A stretch of 64,000 nucleotides of DNA from an uncultured Cytophagales bacterium (GTDB lineage: Bacteria; Bacteroidota; Bacteroidia; Cytophagales; Cyclobacteriaceae), in NCBI GenBank assembly GCA_913057175.1, contig CAJXNP010000004.1:186001-250000 (forward strand). Direction: 5' to 3'. Of this stretch, positions 1 through 7,280 are shown piece by piece; the first letter of the stretch is position 1, and each line of letters starts with the position of its first letter. The notes under the pieces are model-generated. The model made no database searches and was not told where the DNA came from. It saw only the letters and a program-made list of their open reading frames with translations. A program made the translations under genes and the position numbers.

Positions 1-536
1 AAAAGCCAGAGATCATCTTTATTACAGCATACGACGAATATGCCATCAAAGCTTTTGAGCAAAATGCTGTAGATTATCTCCTGAAGCCTTTTACTTCCAA
101 GCGTTTGAAGGAAGCTATCACCAGGGCAGAAGAAAGGCTCAGAAGTGGTGATTCCACCCATAAAGCAGAGCAATTGAAAATTAAACTGGAAGAGAACAAC
201 ACTGAATTTATCGATAGGGTAGTGGTTAAAACCGGTCCTAAGATCCGTATCATTCCCACCCATGAAATTCAATATCTTAAGGCTGAAGATGACTATGTGA
301 TGTTCCATTTAAGTGGTGAAAAGCATCTAAAACAGCAAACAATGAAGTATTTTGAAGACCACCTGAACCCCAAAGAATTTGTCCGTATTCACCGGTCCTA
401 CATGGTTCGAATGGGCTTCGTGGATTCAATTGAACTGTATGAAAAAGACTCTTACATCGTCAAATTAAAAAATGGAGAAGTTCTCCCTGTAAGTAAAAGT
501 GGGTATATCAAGCTCAGGGAAAGTTTGAGGTTTTGA
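1..536 (+). CDS. LytTR-family response regulator, 5' end outside the window
   Basis: The frame is open from the left edge and holds the last part of a CheY-like receiver domain (ITAYDEYAIKAFEQNAVDYL, then the conserved KPF with the switch-region lysine), followed by a linker and a C-terminal LytTR DNA-binding domain (IRIIPTHEIQYLKAEDDYVM, FVRIHRSYMVRM, LPVSKSGYIKL). This is the LytR/AlgR architecture: a phosphorylated receiver controls binding to short direct repeats. Its partner is normally a membrane histidine kinase of the LytS/YehU type, probably encoded just outside the window. The phospho-acceptor aspartate lies upstream of the window and cannot be checked. An internal TTG at 105 is not a plausible start because the receiver reads through it. 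Confidence 0.93.
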   Translation, partial: KPEIIFITAYDEYAIKAFEQNAVDYLLKPFTSKRLKEAITRAEERLRSGDSTHKAEQLKIKLEENNTEFIDRVVVKTGPKIRIIPTHEIQYLKAEDDYVMFHLSGEKHLKQQTMKYFEDHLNPKEFVRIHRSYMVRMGFVDSIELYEKDSYIVKLKNGEVLPVSKSGYIKLRESLRF

Positions 537-705
537 GTTATCACTTTCATCTTATCCCATTGGTTTGTTTCCTTCCGTTCAAAAAGTACAAGCCTTATTT
601 GTCACTACACATTTGGAGACATACCAGAATCCTGTCTTGATTAGCGGGTGGAGTGGAAGGAAGTACGGCCCATCGGGTTGAAAATACTGATCTAAGCATC
701 AGTGC

Positions 706-726
706 GGAAAATTCATTGAATTTTCC
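706..726. terminator. Perfect hairpin between convergent genes
   Basis: A 9-bp perfect inverted repeat, GGAAAATTC and GAATTTTCC with a 3-base loop, lies between the stop codons of the convergent LytTR and dioxygenase-like genes. There is no T-tract, so terminator function is only inferred from its position. The rest of 537-750 shows nothing I can name. Confidence 0.35.
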
Positions 727-750
727 GGGTTAAAACTTTACAAAGGTGGG

Positions 751-1386
751 CTATTCATAGTCAGGAACGTTTTTTCCTAATATAATATTCCTGGTTCCAA
801 CCCAGATGTTATTTTCTTTTTTTAACTGAAGAATTCCCGAACTTCCACCTCTGGGAGATTCGGGGTTAATTTCACGTTCTGACAGTAGGCTGTCTCCTTC
901 AAAGTGATAGTCTTCGATCCAATAATATTTGCCATCAGGTTCCAATATGATCGGATGAATGTGGGCTGGAGCTAACCTGCTAGGATATACGCCTGGTTTC
1001 AATGTGTAGAATGTATATTTCCCATCATCATTTGTTTTAATCCAGCCCCTGAAATAACCGTGTCTCCTGGCCCAACCTGTTTCATTGCCCTTGGTCGGGT
1101 AAATTCCTTCTTGATCGGTATGATAGATGTACAAAATGACATCATCTGCAGGTGTTTTGCCGTCATTCAGGTAAATTGTGCCGGTTACTTTAATTTTTTG
1201 TCCTTCATCACCAAAGTCAGGAAGGGTGTCAATGGGGTTTAAATCCCTGTTCCCGTATTCAAAAACCGCTTCGCAACCTTCACATGGGCCACCAACCAAT
1301 TCAGAAGAATGTCGTGCCTGGTTTTGTGATTTTGAACAGGAAACCAGAAAGATGTTTAAAAGAAATATTGTGAATAGCCGGGTCAT
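751..1386 (-). CDS. Intradiol ring-cleavage dioxygenase-like lipoprotein
   Basis: I start the gene at the internal ATG that gives MTRLFTIFLLNIFLVSC, a signal peptide with a lipobox ending in Cys17; the longer frame to 1488 adds an unlikely leader. The 211-residue product has the fold signature of the intradiol dioxygenase C-terminal domain: a beta-sandwich entry (VTGTIYLNDGKTPADDVILY), a Tyr region (YHTDQEGIY), GYFRGWIKTNDDGKYTFYTL, and APAHIHPII, whose two histidines match the Fe(III) ligands of catechol and protocatechuate dioxygenases. Bacteroidota have many such secreted or lipid-anchored members whose substrates are unknown. No aromatic-degradation genes are nearby, so catechol cleavage should not be assumed. 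Confidence 0.8.
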   Translation of the reverse strand: MTRLFTIFLLNIFLVSCSKSQNQARHSSELVGGPCEGCEAVFEYGNRDLNPIDTLPDFGDEGQKIKVTGTIYLNDGKTPADDVILYIYHTDQEGIYPTKGNETGWARRHGYFRGWIKTNDDGKYTFYTLKPGVYPSRLAPAHIHPIILEPDGKYYWIEDYHFEGDSLLSEREINPESPRGGSSGILQLKKENNIWVGTRNIILGKNVPDYE

Positions 1387-1526
1387 TTTCTTTAAAAAAA
1401 CGAAAATTGCTCCGCAATAATTTACCGTTTGGATCACAATAAGGCCAAAAGAAAAAAATGTGTCCGTAACGCTGAAAGAATGATTCAAGCCGTTTATTTG
1501 CAGGCCAACAGAATAAAAATTTCACT

Positions 1527-2100
1527 TCATTTTTTGTAACGATAGTGACCGATGATCCGGCTTTCAAAAAGGAAGTCTTCCATCACCTGACCTGAACCGA
1601 TGTTGTGAACAACCAGGTTCCTTTTGTTATCATATGATTGTTGATGGATGATGATACCGATATGGGTTACTCCGCCGCCTAAGTTCCAGCAAACGATATC
1701 TCCGGGAAAATAGTCTTCCGGGCTATCGCTAATCGATAATTTCTCTCCATGTCTTTCGAAAAACTTCATCAGATTGGGAACCCTTCTGTGGTCAATGTTT
1801 TTGTCTGTCGAGGACAGTCCCCAATTTTTAGGATATTTTTCAAAATTGGCTTTCATATCTTCGTGGACTTCTTTTTGCAGGTCAATTCCCACCTTCCGAT
1901 AGGCCCTGATCACCACATCCGTGCAGACACCTATGTTTTTCGGAACATCACCATTGGGGTAATCAATGGAAAAATAGCTCGGATCATAAACAACAATTTC
2001 ATTGGTTAATTTCACAGCTGAATCAGCCAGATAAGCATAAAATGCATCCTGGGAATAAGAGTTTGTTAAGAAAAACAGTGAAAAAGTAGGATTTGAGCAT
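1527..2100 (-). CDS. DUF1287 family exported protein with an apparent frameshift in the signal peptide
   Basis: The body, VVYDPSYFSIDYPNGDVP, GVCTDVVIRAYRKVGIDLQ, HRRVPNLMKFFERHG and FPGDIVCWNL, is typical of DUF1287, a family related to NlpC/P60-type cysteine hydrolases; GVCTDVVIRA carries the family cysteine and GGVTHIGIII a histidine. The only start in the main frame is a GTG at 2015, which leaves no secretion signal. Upstream the same frame encodes LLFSLFFLTNSYSQ, a normal signal peptide, but meets a stop before any ATG. An ATG at 2100 is one base out of frame; removing one base from the 5-base homopolymer at 2081-2085 would give MLKSYFSLFFLTNSYSQ and an intact gene. The shift may be a sequencing error or a real mutation. 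Confidence 0.8.
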
Positions 2101-2194
2101 TTGTTTAGGGTTTCAAATGCTAACGAAATAAACAGGGTAAATCTTTGGTTGAAATAAATTTTTTGTGAAAAAGCCTAGGTTATATCTACTTATT

Positions 2195-2758
2195 TTACCC
2201 TTTATCTAAATCCCTGATAACCTTGCATGGATTTCCAGCAGCGAAAACATCAGATGGAATATCCTTCGTGACAACGCTACCTGCTCCTATGACGGTCCTG
2301 TCACCAATGCTTACTCCCGGGCAAATAACAACACTACCACCTATCCAGACATCATCTCCTATTTTTATGGCTTTGGCGTATTCTAATCCGGTGGCCCGTT
2401 CATTATGATCCAAGGGATGGGTCGCCGTGTAAATCTGAACATTCGGGCCAAACAAGGTCCTGCTCCCGATCGTGACATGCGTGACATCCAAAACCACACA
2501 ATTGAAATTAAAGAATACTTTCTCGCCTGTTTTGATATTGGTTCCATAGTCACAGTAAAAAGGTGGCTGCAGCCACAGATCCTTACCAGCATTGGGCATC
2601 AATTCCCTTAGAATTTCTGACCGTAACTCTACCTGGTCCTCTCGTGAATCATTTAATTTTTTCAGCAACAACCTGGTTTGAACTCTTTCATTTGATAGCT
2701 CCGGATCCAGTGCATTGTATAATTCACCGGAAAGCATTTTTTCTTTTTCTGATTTCAT
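2195..2758 (-). CDS. maa: Sugar O-acetyltransferase (maltose/galactoside acetyltransferase type)
   Basis: Starting at the internal ATG (MKSEKEKMLSGELYNALDPE) gives 187 residues, the usual length of the Maa/LacA/NodL group. The N-terminal mac domain (KEKMLSGELYNALDPEL) is followed by a left-handed beta-helix of hexapeptide repeats (VTHVTIGSRTLFGPNVQIY, VWIGGSVVICPGVSIGDRTV). TATHPLD holds the catalytic histidine, and AGNPCKVIRDL is the usual closing segment. It would transfer acetyl from acetyl-CoA to a sugar hydroxyl in the cytoplasm. The longer frame to 2914 reads through an intergenic palindromic repeat and is rejected. No clear operon partner is visible. Confidence 0.9.
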   Translation of the reverse strand: MKSEKEKMLSGELYNALDPELSNERVQTRLLLKKLNDSREDQVELRSEILRELMPNAGKDLWLQPPFYCDYGTNIKTGEKVFFNFNCVVLDVTHVTIGSRTLFGPNVQIYTATHPLDHNERATGLEYAKAIKIGDDVWIGGSVVICPGVSIGDRTVIGAGSVVTKDIPSDVFAAGNPCKVIRDLDKG

Positions 2759-2845
2759 TTGTAGTTTGTTTTCGATGAAAATAAACTTACTGACATCCGG
2801 GAAAACATCCAATGGTTTAGGTATTTGGTAAAAAACCCACCCCTG

Positions 2846-2861
2846 CCCCTCCAAGGAGGGG
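2846..2861. repeat. Palindromic GC-rich intergenic repeat
   Basis: CCCCTCC-AA-GGAGGGG forms a 7-bp perfect hairpin in otherwise AT-rich DNA between the acetyltransferase gene and oxyR. Its composition stands out from the surroundings. Similar CCCCTCC/GGAGGGG palindromes recur between genes in Bacteroidota genomes (from memory), so this looks like a REP-like dispersed element. Only one copy is visible here. Confidence 0.45.
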
Positions 2862-3009
2862 AATTTACCTCTTATTAAGGGTTCTGACAGATGGGGATGT
2901 TTTTCTGAAATCAATTACAATGGCTCTAAAATTGATTTACTAATACTTTTTTTGACCATTTCTGAATTTAGTCGGATGACAGTAAATTAAAATAAAACGC
3001 TTTTGATGA

Positions 3010-3948
3010 TCAAATTCCCGTTATGGACATATCCATTGGTTTAAGGTTACAGGTGATAAGCTTGCGACTGACGAGATCTTTGATCTCTTTGGTCAGTATC
3101 TCGATGCTCCTTCTCTTTACGTATGGGCGATGGTAAACAAGGCTGATCTCCCGAACGGGGTAGGGTAGTTCGAAGTGCCGGGTTTTTTTCTTTCTCTTTT
3201 CGGGCATCAGGTTGAAATACAGTTCGGGAACAAGGGTATAGCCCCCAAACTGATCGGTTAGGTTTAAGAGTGTATCAAATGAGCTCCCCTCAAATGTCAG
3301 GTTTCCAGGTCTGCCTTCTTTTTCCCTGACATTACAGATGGTCATGCTCTGGTCTCGGAAGCAATTCCCCTCCTCGAGCAGCCATATCCTTTTTCCTCGA
3401 ATGTCTTCCTTATGAACATATTTTTTATGACTTTCCGTAACTCCATAGACCATCATAGCCTCATAATAAAGGATATTTTCTTCAATTTGGTCGTCTTCAA
3501 CAGGAGTTGCCATGATGCCCATGTCAATCTTTCCGGATAGGAGTTGCTGTCGAATTTCATCCGTCGTTATCTCTACTATTTTTAACTGCAAATTTGGATG
3601 TGATTTCAATAGCTTGGGTAAAATCATAGGCAACAGGGAATTGGCCACCGTAGGTATGATTCCAAGAGTAATGCTGCTACCCAACTGCTCCGGTGATTTA
3701 GCATTCAAATCGAGGATCTGGTTCCTGTAAAACAGCATTTTTTTGGCTAGCTCAATGACCTGCTGGCCGTCTTCAGTGGTCTTGACAGGTTGACGGGTAC
3801 GATCAAATAATTTGATGTTCAGTTCCTGTTCCAGCTTTTTGATCATGGCGCTCAGTGTTGCTTGTGTCACGTGGCATGCTTCTGCAGCTTGCGCAAAATG
3901 CCTGTGTTGATCAACTGCGACAATGTATTCCAACTGGTGGATGTTCAT
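3010..3948 (-). CDS. oxyR: OxyR, hydrogen peroxide-sensing LysR-type activator
   Basis: This 312-residue LysR-family protein has an N-terminal winged helix-turn-helix (HFAQAAEACHVTQATLSAMI) and a substrate-binding-like regulatory domain. Cys196 and Cys205, in GNCFRDQSMTIC, have the nine-residue spacing and context of the redox-active Cys199/Cys208 pair of E. coli OxyR, which form the activating disulfide. The gene is divergent from ahpC, its classic target. A four-quarter OxyR-type operator starts two bases upstream of the oxyR start codon, which suggests autorepression together with ahpC activation. The oxyR assignment rests on both the cysteine pair and the context. Confidence 0.95.
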   Translation of the reverse strand: MNIHQLEYIVAVDQHRHFAQAAEACHVTQATLSAMIKKLEQELNIKLFDRTRQPVKTTEDGQQVIELAKKMLFYRNQILDLNAKSPEQLGSSITLGIIPTVANSLLPMILPKLLKSHPNLQLKIVEITTDEIRQQLLSGKIDMGIMATPVEDDQIEENILYYEAMMVYGVTESHKKYVHKEDIRGKRIWLLEEGNCFRDQSMTICNVREKEGRPGNLTFEGSSFDTLLNLTDQFGGYTLVPELYFNLMPEKRKKKTRHFELPYPVREISLVYHRPYVKRRSIEILTKEIKDLVSRKLITCNLKPMDMSITGI

Positions 3949-3949
3949 A

Positions 3950-3986
3950 ATAGATTTTATCTATATTGTGTATAGAAAAGTTTAAT
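3950..3986. promoter_or_regulatory. Predicted OxyR operator
   Basis: The sequence reads ATAG-N7-CTAT-N7-ATAG-N7-TAAT, matching the known OxyR consensus of four quarter-sites (ATAG, CTAT, ATAG, CTAT) at 10-11 base spacing; three quarters are exact and the fourth matches partly. It lies between the divergent oxyR and ahpC genes, abutting the oxyR start codon. A tetramer bound here could repress oxyR and activate ahpC. Confidence 0.8.
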
Positions 3987-4008
3987 CAAATCTAATAAAA
4001 ATACTTCT

Positions 4009-4016
4009 TACTTTTG
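4009..4016 (+). promoter_or_regulatory. Candidate -7 element for ahpC (Bacteroidota TAnnTTTG)
   Basis: TACTTTTG matches the Bacteroidota -7 consensus TAnnTTTG and lies 44 bases before the ahpC ATG, just downstream of the OxyR operator. No good TTTG -33 box is visible at the expected distance, which fits an activator-dependent promoter. The call comes from the consensus alone. Confidence 0.5.
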
Positions 4017-4059
4017 CACTGGTTAAAAATTATTTGATAATCCAAAAACAAAAACAATT

Positions 4060-4698
4060 ATGGCATTTACAGGAAAGAAGTTCCCTAGCATTAGTGTACC
4101 CGCTATGAACGAAATGGGTGACACCATCCGCATTAACGTATTGGAAGAAGCAATGAAAAACAAAAAGAAAGTATTGCTTTTCTGGTATCCGAAAGATTTC
4201 ACATTTGTATGCCCGACAGAACTGCATGCTTTTCAGGCTGCACTTCCTGAATTTGAAAAAAGAAACACGATCGTTATTGGCGCATCTTGCGATACTCCTG
4301 AAGTTCACTTTGCATGGTTAAGCACTTCAAAAGATAATGGAGGTATCGAAGGGGTGACTTACGATATCCTTGCTGACAGCAACCGGAACCTATCAACTGT
4401 TTTAGGTATTCTGGATACTTCTGATGTTTATTTCAATGATGAATTAGGCGTAGAGCAGAGAAACGGTGATTACGTAACTTACCGGGCTACTTACCTGATC
4501 GATGAAGAGGGTACCGTATTCCATGAAGGAATCAACCACATGCCTTTGGGAAGAAACGTAAACGACTTTCTGAGATTGATCGACGCTTATTCCCATGTTC
4601 AGAGTCATGGTGAGGTTTGTCCTGCTAACTGGGAAGAAGGAAAAACAGCGATGACAGCTAATAGAGACGGAGTTCAGGCTTATTTGAGCTCAAACTAA
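4060..4698 (+). CDS. ahpC: 2-Cys peroxiredoxin (AhpC/Prx1 type)
   Basis: The 212-residue product has the peroxidatic motif FTFVCPTELHAF with Cys51 and the resolving HGEVCPANWEEG with Cys187, so it should be a typical 2-Cys peroxiredoxin that reduces H2O2 and alkyl hydroperoxides. The conserved TYRATYLID segment provides the active-site arginine. It is cytoplasmic with no signal peptide. It is divergent from oxyR with an OxyR-type operator between them. No ahpF is present; the thioredoxin-like gene 122 bases downstream is the likely electron donor. Confidence 0.95.
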   Translation: MAFTGKKFPSISVPAMNEMGDTIRINVLEEAMKNKKKVLLFWYPKDFTFVCPTELHAFQAALPEFEKRNTIVIGASCDTPEVHFAWLSTSKDNGGIEGVTYDILADSNRNLSTVLGILDTSDVYFNDELGVEQRNGDYVTYRATYLIDEEGTVFHEGINHMPLGRNVNDFLRLIDAYSHVQSHGEVCPANWEEGKTAMTANRDGVQAYLSSN

Positions 4699-4710
4699 TC
4701 ATTCGTTGTC

Positions 4711-4755
4711 TAGGTTTGTGTCTCATGGCTGAGCCATCCCTTCGGGGCAAACCTA
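4711..4755 (+). other. Three-way-junction RNA structure between ahpC and the thioredoxin gene
   Basis: An 8-bp outer stem (TAGGTTTG at 4711-4718 with CAAACCTA at 4748-4755) encloses two hairpins back to back: ATGGC-TGA-GCCAT (4725-4737) and CCC-TTCG-GGG (4738-4747), the latter with the very stable cUUCGg tetraloop. All pairs are Watson-Crick. There is no following T-tract, so a simple intrinsic terminator is unlikely; an RNA processing, stability or attenuation role, or a mobile palindromic repeat, are the alternatives. Confidence 0.6.
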
Positions 4756-4819
4756 AATATTTGTATGCGGTGGAAATACCGTCCAGGGAAGTATTAAAAG
4801 TCTAAAAATTTAAGAAGAA

Positions 4820-5134
4820 ATGTTTCAGGAATTAGGTGAAGATACCTTACAGGATATCGTTCAAAGCAACGATACTGTATTTGTTCAATTTTCCGCAGGT
4901 TGGTGTGGAAACTGCCGGATCATGAAGCCAAAGTTCAAGAAAATGGCAAGTGAGAACGAGCAGGCAGCTTTTGTGGTCGTGGATGCCGAGAAATATCCAA
5001 ATTCTCGCCAGTTGGCGAATGTCAATAATCTTCCAACATTTGCCGCTTTCAAAAAGGGTGAATTTGTGAAGCAGGTTCAGACCAACAAGGCAGAATCGCT
5101 AAAAGAATTTGTTGATGAGATTGCCAGTAATTAA
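4820..5134 (+). CDS. Thioredoxin-family protein with CGNC active site
   Basis: A 104-residue single thioredoxin domain. FSAGWCGNCRIMKP carries a CGNC redox centre (Cys29, Cys32) in place of the classic CGPC, and NNLPTFAAFKKGE supplies the cis-proline loop. It is cytoplasmic with no signal peptide. Its place downstream of ahpC suggests it recycles the peroxiredoxin. The 3' end overlaps the next gene by 20 bases, so the two are probably translationally coupled. CGNC thioredoxin-like proteins of this length are common in Bacteroidota beside peroxiredoxins. Confidence 0.9.
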   Translation: MFQELGEDTLQDIVQSNDTVFVQFSAGWCGNCRIMKPKFKKMASENEQAAFVVVDAEKYPNSRQLANVNNLPTFAAFKKGEFVKQVQTNKAESLKEFVDEIASN

Positions 5135-5372
5135 GCATATTCACGATTTTATTGCTGAGCACGATCAGGACTATGTCATCGAAGCAATCGATGTGCTGGA
5201 GCACCTGACGGAGAGTGAAGCGATCAAGAATGAAGAACTGGATGTGTTAGGTGAGATCTTATCAAACCTGCATGGAGCCCTACAAGTCCGGGAGTTGATT
5301 AAGCAAGGGATGACGGAAAAAGAAGCGCTGAATAATTTTATGAAGCGTGTGATGGCGTCGATAGACCGGTAG
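5115..5372 (+). CDS. Small conserved Bacteroidota protein (DUF6952-like)
   Basis: I choose the ATG at 5115 (MRLPVIKHIHDFIAEHDQDY) over two upstream TTG codons; it overlaps the thioredoxin gene by 20 bases. The 85-residue product is acidic and helical (VIEAIDVLEHLTESEAIKNE, ALNNFMKRVMASID), with no signal peptide or metal motif. I recall this as a Bacteroidota family, probably DUF6952, that regularly follows a thioredoxin in peroxiredoxin loci. Its function is unknown; an accessory role in the peroxide-reduction chain is inferred from conserved neighbourhood only. Confidence 0.8.
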   Translation: MRLPVIKHIHDFIAEHDQDYVIEAIDVLEHLTESEAIKNEELDVLGEILSNLHGALQVRELIKQGMTEKEALNNFMKRVMASIDR

Positions 5373-5392
5373 AGGGGATAATTAGGTTATAT

Positions 5393-5431
5393 AAAAAACC
5401 AGTTGGGGACTTATCCTTAACTGGTTTTTTT
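5393..5431. terminator. Bidirectional intrinsic terminator
   Basis: AAAAAACCAGTT and AACTGGTTTTTT form a 12-bp stem with a 14-base loop and a T-tract on each strand. It lies between the convergent redox operon and the S33 hydrolase gene and should stop transcription from both sides. Confidence 0.85.
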
Positions 5432-5469
5432 CTTTATACAAGGTTCTTTTTGAATTTTTAATTCGAAGA

Positions 5470-6519
5470 TTAGTTATCTATAATCGAAACCACTTGTTCG
5501 GTCAACACTTCGTATTGCATATCAATGACGGCTTGATTAAAGCCATGAGCGGCATCAGCAACTAAAAAATATTCCTTTTCCGGTGCATTTAGTTTTTCAA
5601 AATAGGCTCTTGAGAAATTTTTGGGAGTCGTGATGTCTTTTTCTCCCTGGATCAGGAAAACGGGGATTTGAACATTAAGCCCATCTTTCATGAAATTGAT
5701 ATCAGCGCTCATCGCTTTGATTCCCAGCTTCTCAAAACCTGCATAGTGGACAAATGAGTAATCATCGCCATTGTACCGGTTTTTGCTATCTGTTTCATTG
5801 TCGTATTCCGGTGCTACATTCCACCAGGAAGCCGGCGCAGGTGTCACTCCTGCATTTTCATATTTTTTGATGATCCGGTTCAGTTGCCCAACATCTTTTG
5901 CGCTACCATACGGAGGTGGACCAAGTAATTTCAATTTTTCGATGGCCTCCTGATCATTGGCATTTTCAGCATGCTTGATCACTTCATCATAACCGTATTG
6001 CATATTTTGAGTTGGATTAACTATTTGGGAGTGTCCCACATATGCGTAAAACAGATCCGGATGTTTTAAAGCCATTTTCAACCCAAGAACTGATCCCCAG
6101 GAAGATCCTAAAAGAATGATCTTTTCCTTTCCAAGGTGTTGGATAAGGTATTCAGCCAATTCGATTCCATCATTGACCATTTGTTCTATGGTCAGGGGAT
6201 TCGAGAACATATATTCCTCGACATTGCCTGTGACATTTTTGCCGAACGTCCTTCCTGCCCCTCGCTGGTCCCATTGCACCACGGTGAATTCATCTTTCCA
6301 GCTACCATAAATCTGGTCTGAATAGGGGCTCAACACACTTCCTGGCCCTCCGTGGATAAATAATATGACCGGATTTTTGACATCGCTTCCTTCAATGGTG
6401 ATCCATTGCTCTATTCCACCGATATTGACATACTTTTTTTCGCTAACGGGTATTGTTTGAGAGTAAGAAAGAGTTGATAAGATTGTAAGATAAAAAGTGA
6501 TTAAAAAGCGGGTTTGCAT
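5470..6519 (-). CDS. Exported alpha/beta hydrolase, proline iminopeptidase-like (peptidase S33)
   Basis: I take the ATG at 6519 (MQTRFLITFYLTILSTLSYSQ, a clear signal peptide) rather than the TTG at 6546. Of the 349 residues, FIHGGPGS is the S33 oxyanion-hole motif, QWDQRGAGRT follows as usual, GSSWGS is the nucleophile elbow with the catalytic serine, FLIQGEKDITTPKNF contains the acid, and DAAHGFN the histidine. S33 enzymes release N-terminal proline or act on small esters and amides; an exported form probably works in the periplasm on imported peptides. Substrate specificity cannot be read from the sequence. Confidence 0.88.
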   Translation of the reverse strand: MQTRFLITFYLTILSTLSYSQTIPVSEKKYVNIGGIEQWITIEGSDVKNPVILFIHGGPGSVLSPYSDQIYGSWKDEFTVVQWDQRGAGRTFGKNVTGNVEEYMFSNPLTIEQMVNDGIELAEYLIQHLGKEKIILLGSSWGSVLGLKMALKHPDLFYAYVGHSQIVNPTQNMQYGYDEVIKHAENANDQEAIEKLKLLGPPPYGSAKDVGQLNRIIKKYENAGVTPAPASWWNVAPEYDNETDSKNRYNGDDYSFVHYAGFEKLGIKAMSADINFMKDGLNVQIPVFLIQGEKDITTPKNFSRAYFEKLNAPEKEYFLVADAAHGFNQAVIDMQYEVLTEQVVSIIDN

Positions 6520-6708
6520 ACGACATAGTTTAATTGTTTGCCTCAATATAAATATTTTTCATATATGACCCCGGTGATAGTGATTGATCAATAAACAGTA
6601 ATAAAATTTGTTGGCTCAAAAAAATCGCCGTTAGCTGGTGAAAAGAAAAATACTGCTACCAATTTAATGATAGCAGTAAAAAATGATCATCCAATAATAT
6701 TTTTACAA

Positions 6709-7182
6709 TCAGTTATCCGCCATCGTGATAGGGAAAGCATCCAACGGCTCCTCAAAAGCAATAAAAAGAACACATGGGCCTTTATCCAGACATTTTGCGG
6801 TATGAGGTTTTTTTGCCGGTCCGTAGGCGTACATGCCTGTTTTTAAAAGCTGAGGCTCTTCGTTGTCATAGTGAACCTCCATTTCTCCGGATACAAGAAC
6901 CATTCTTTCAGCAGAATTGTGCCAATGGTTAGGTATATCTGAATTGGCATCTACTTTAAAATAGATATCCACGTTTTTCTTTGATGGATCACCGTGTAAA
7001 ACGGCAATTTTGCATCCTTCAGGCATAAATGGAGGACAGTCTCCCCACTTAATTTCATTATCTTTTGGAGTAGTCGCTACTGACTTTTCTGAGACACTTT
7101 CATTTGGCATTTGTGCACATAGTATAAAAGATACCAGCAAACAGGGTATCAACAGTGCAAAGTTTTTAATTGTGATTTTCAT
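6709..7182 (-). CDS. Exported cupin-domain protein
   Basis: A 157-residue protein with a signal peptide (MKITIKNFALLIPCLLVSFILCAQ) and one small beta-barrel cupin domain. HWHNSAERMVLVSGEMEVHY is cupin motif 1 with metal-ligand histidines and a glutamate; motif 2 is MYAYGPAKKPHTAKC. The form resembles DUF4437/ChrR-type cupins. Its reaction is not evident. It lies upstream of the S33 hydrolase on the same strand with a 190-base gap, so cotranscription is uncertain. Confidence 0.85.
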   Translation of the reverse strand: MKITIKNFALLIPCLLVSFILCAQMPNESVSEKSVATTPKDNEIKWGDCPPFMPEGCKIAVLHGDPSKKNVDIYFKVDANSDIPNHWHNSAERMVLVSGEMEVHYDNEEPQLLKTGMYAYGPAKKPHTAKCLDKGPCVLFIAFEEPLDAFPITMADN

Positions 7183-7280
7183 AATTCAAAAATTTTGGTT
7201 TAACGTAAATACTAACTGTAAGGTAACTTGTTGAATATTAACCTACTATTAATAATCATTCAAAAATTATCACATTTCGT

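Noticed and set aside
2759-2914. N-terminal extension of the acetyltransferase
   Set aside because: It translates through an intergenic palindromic repeat and exceeds the family length by 52 residues.
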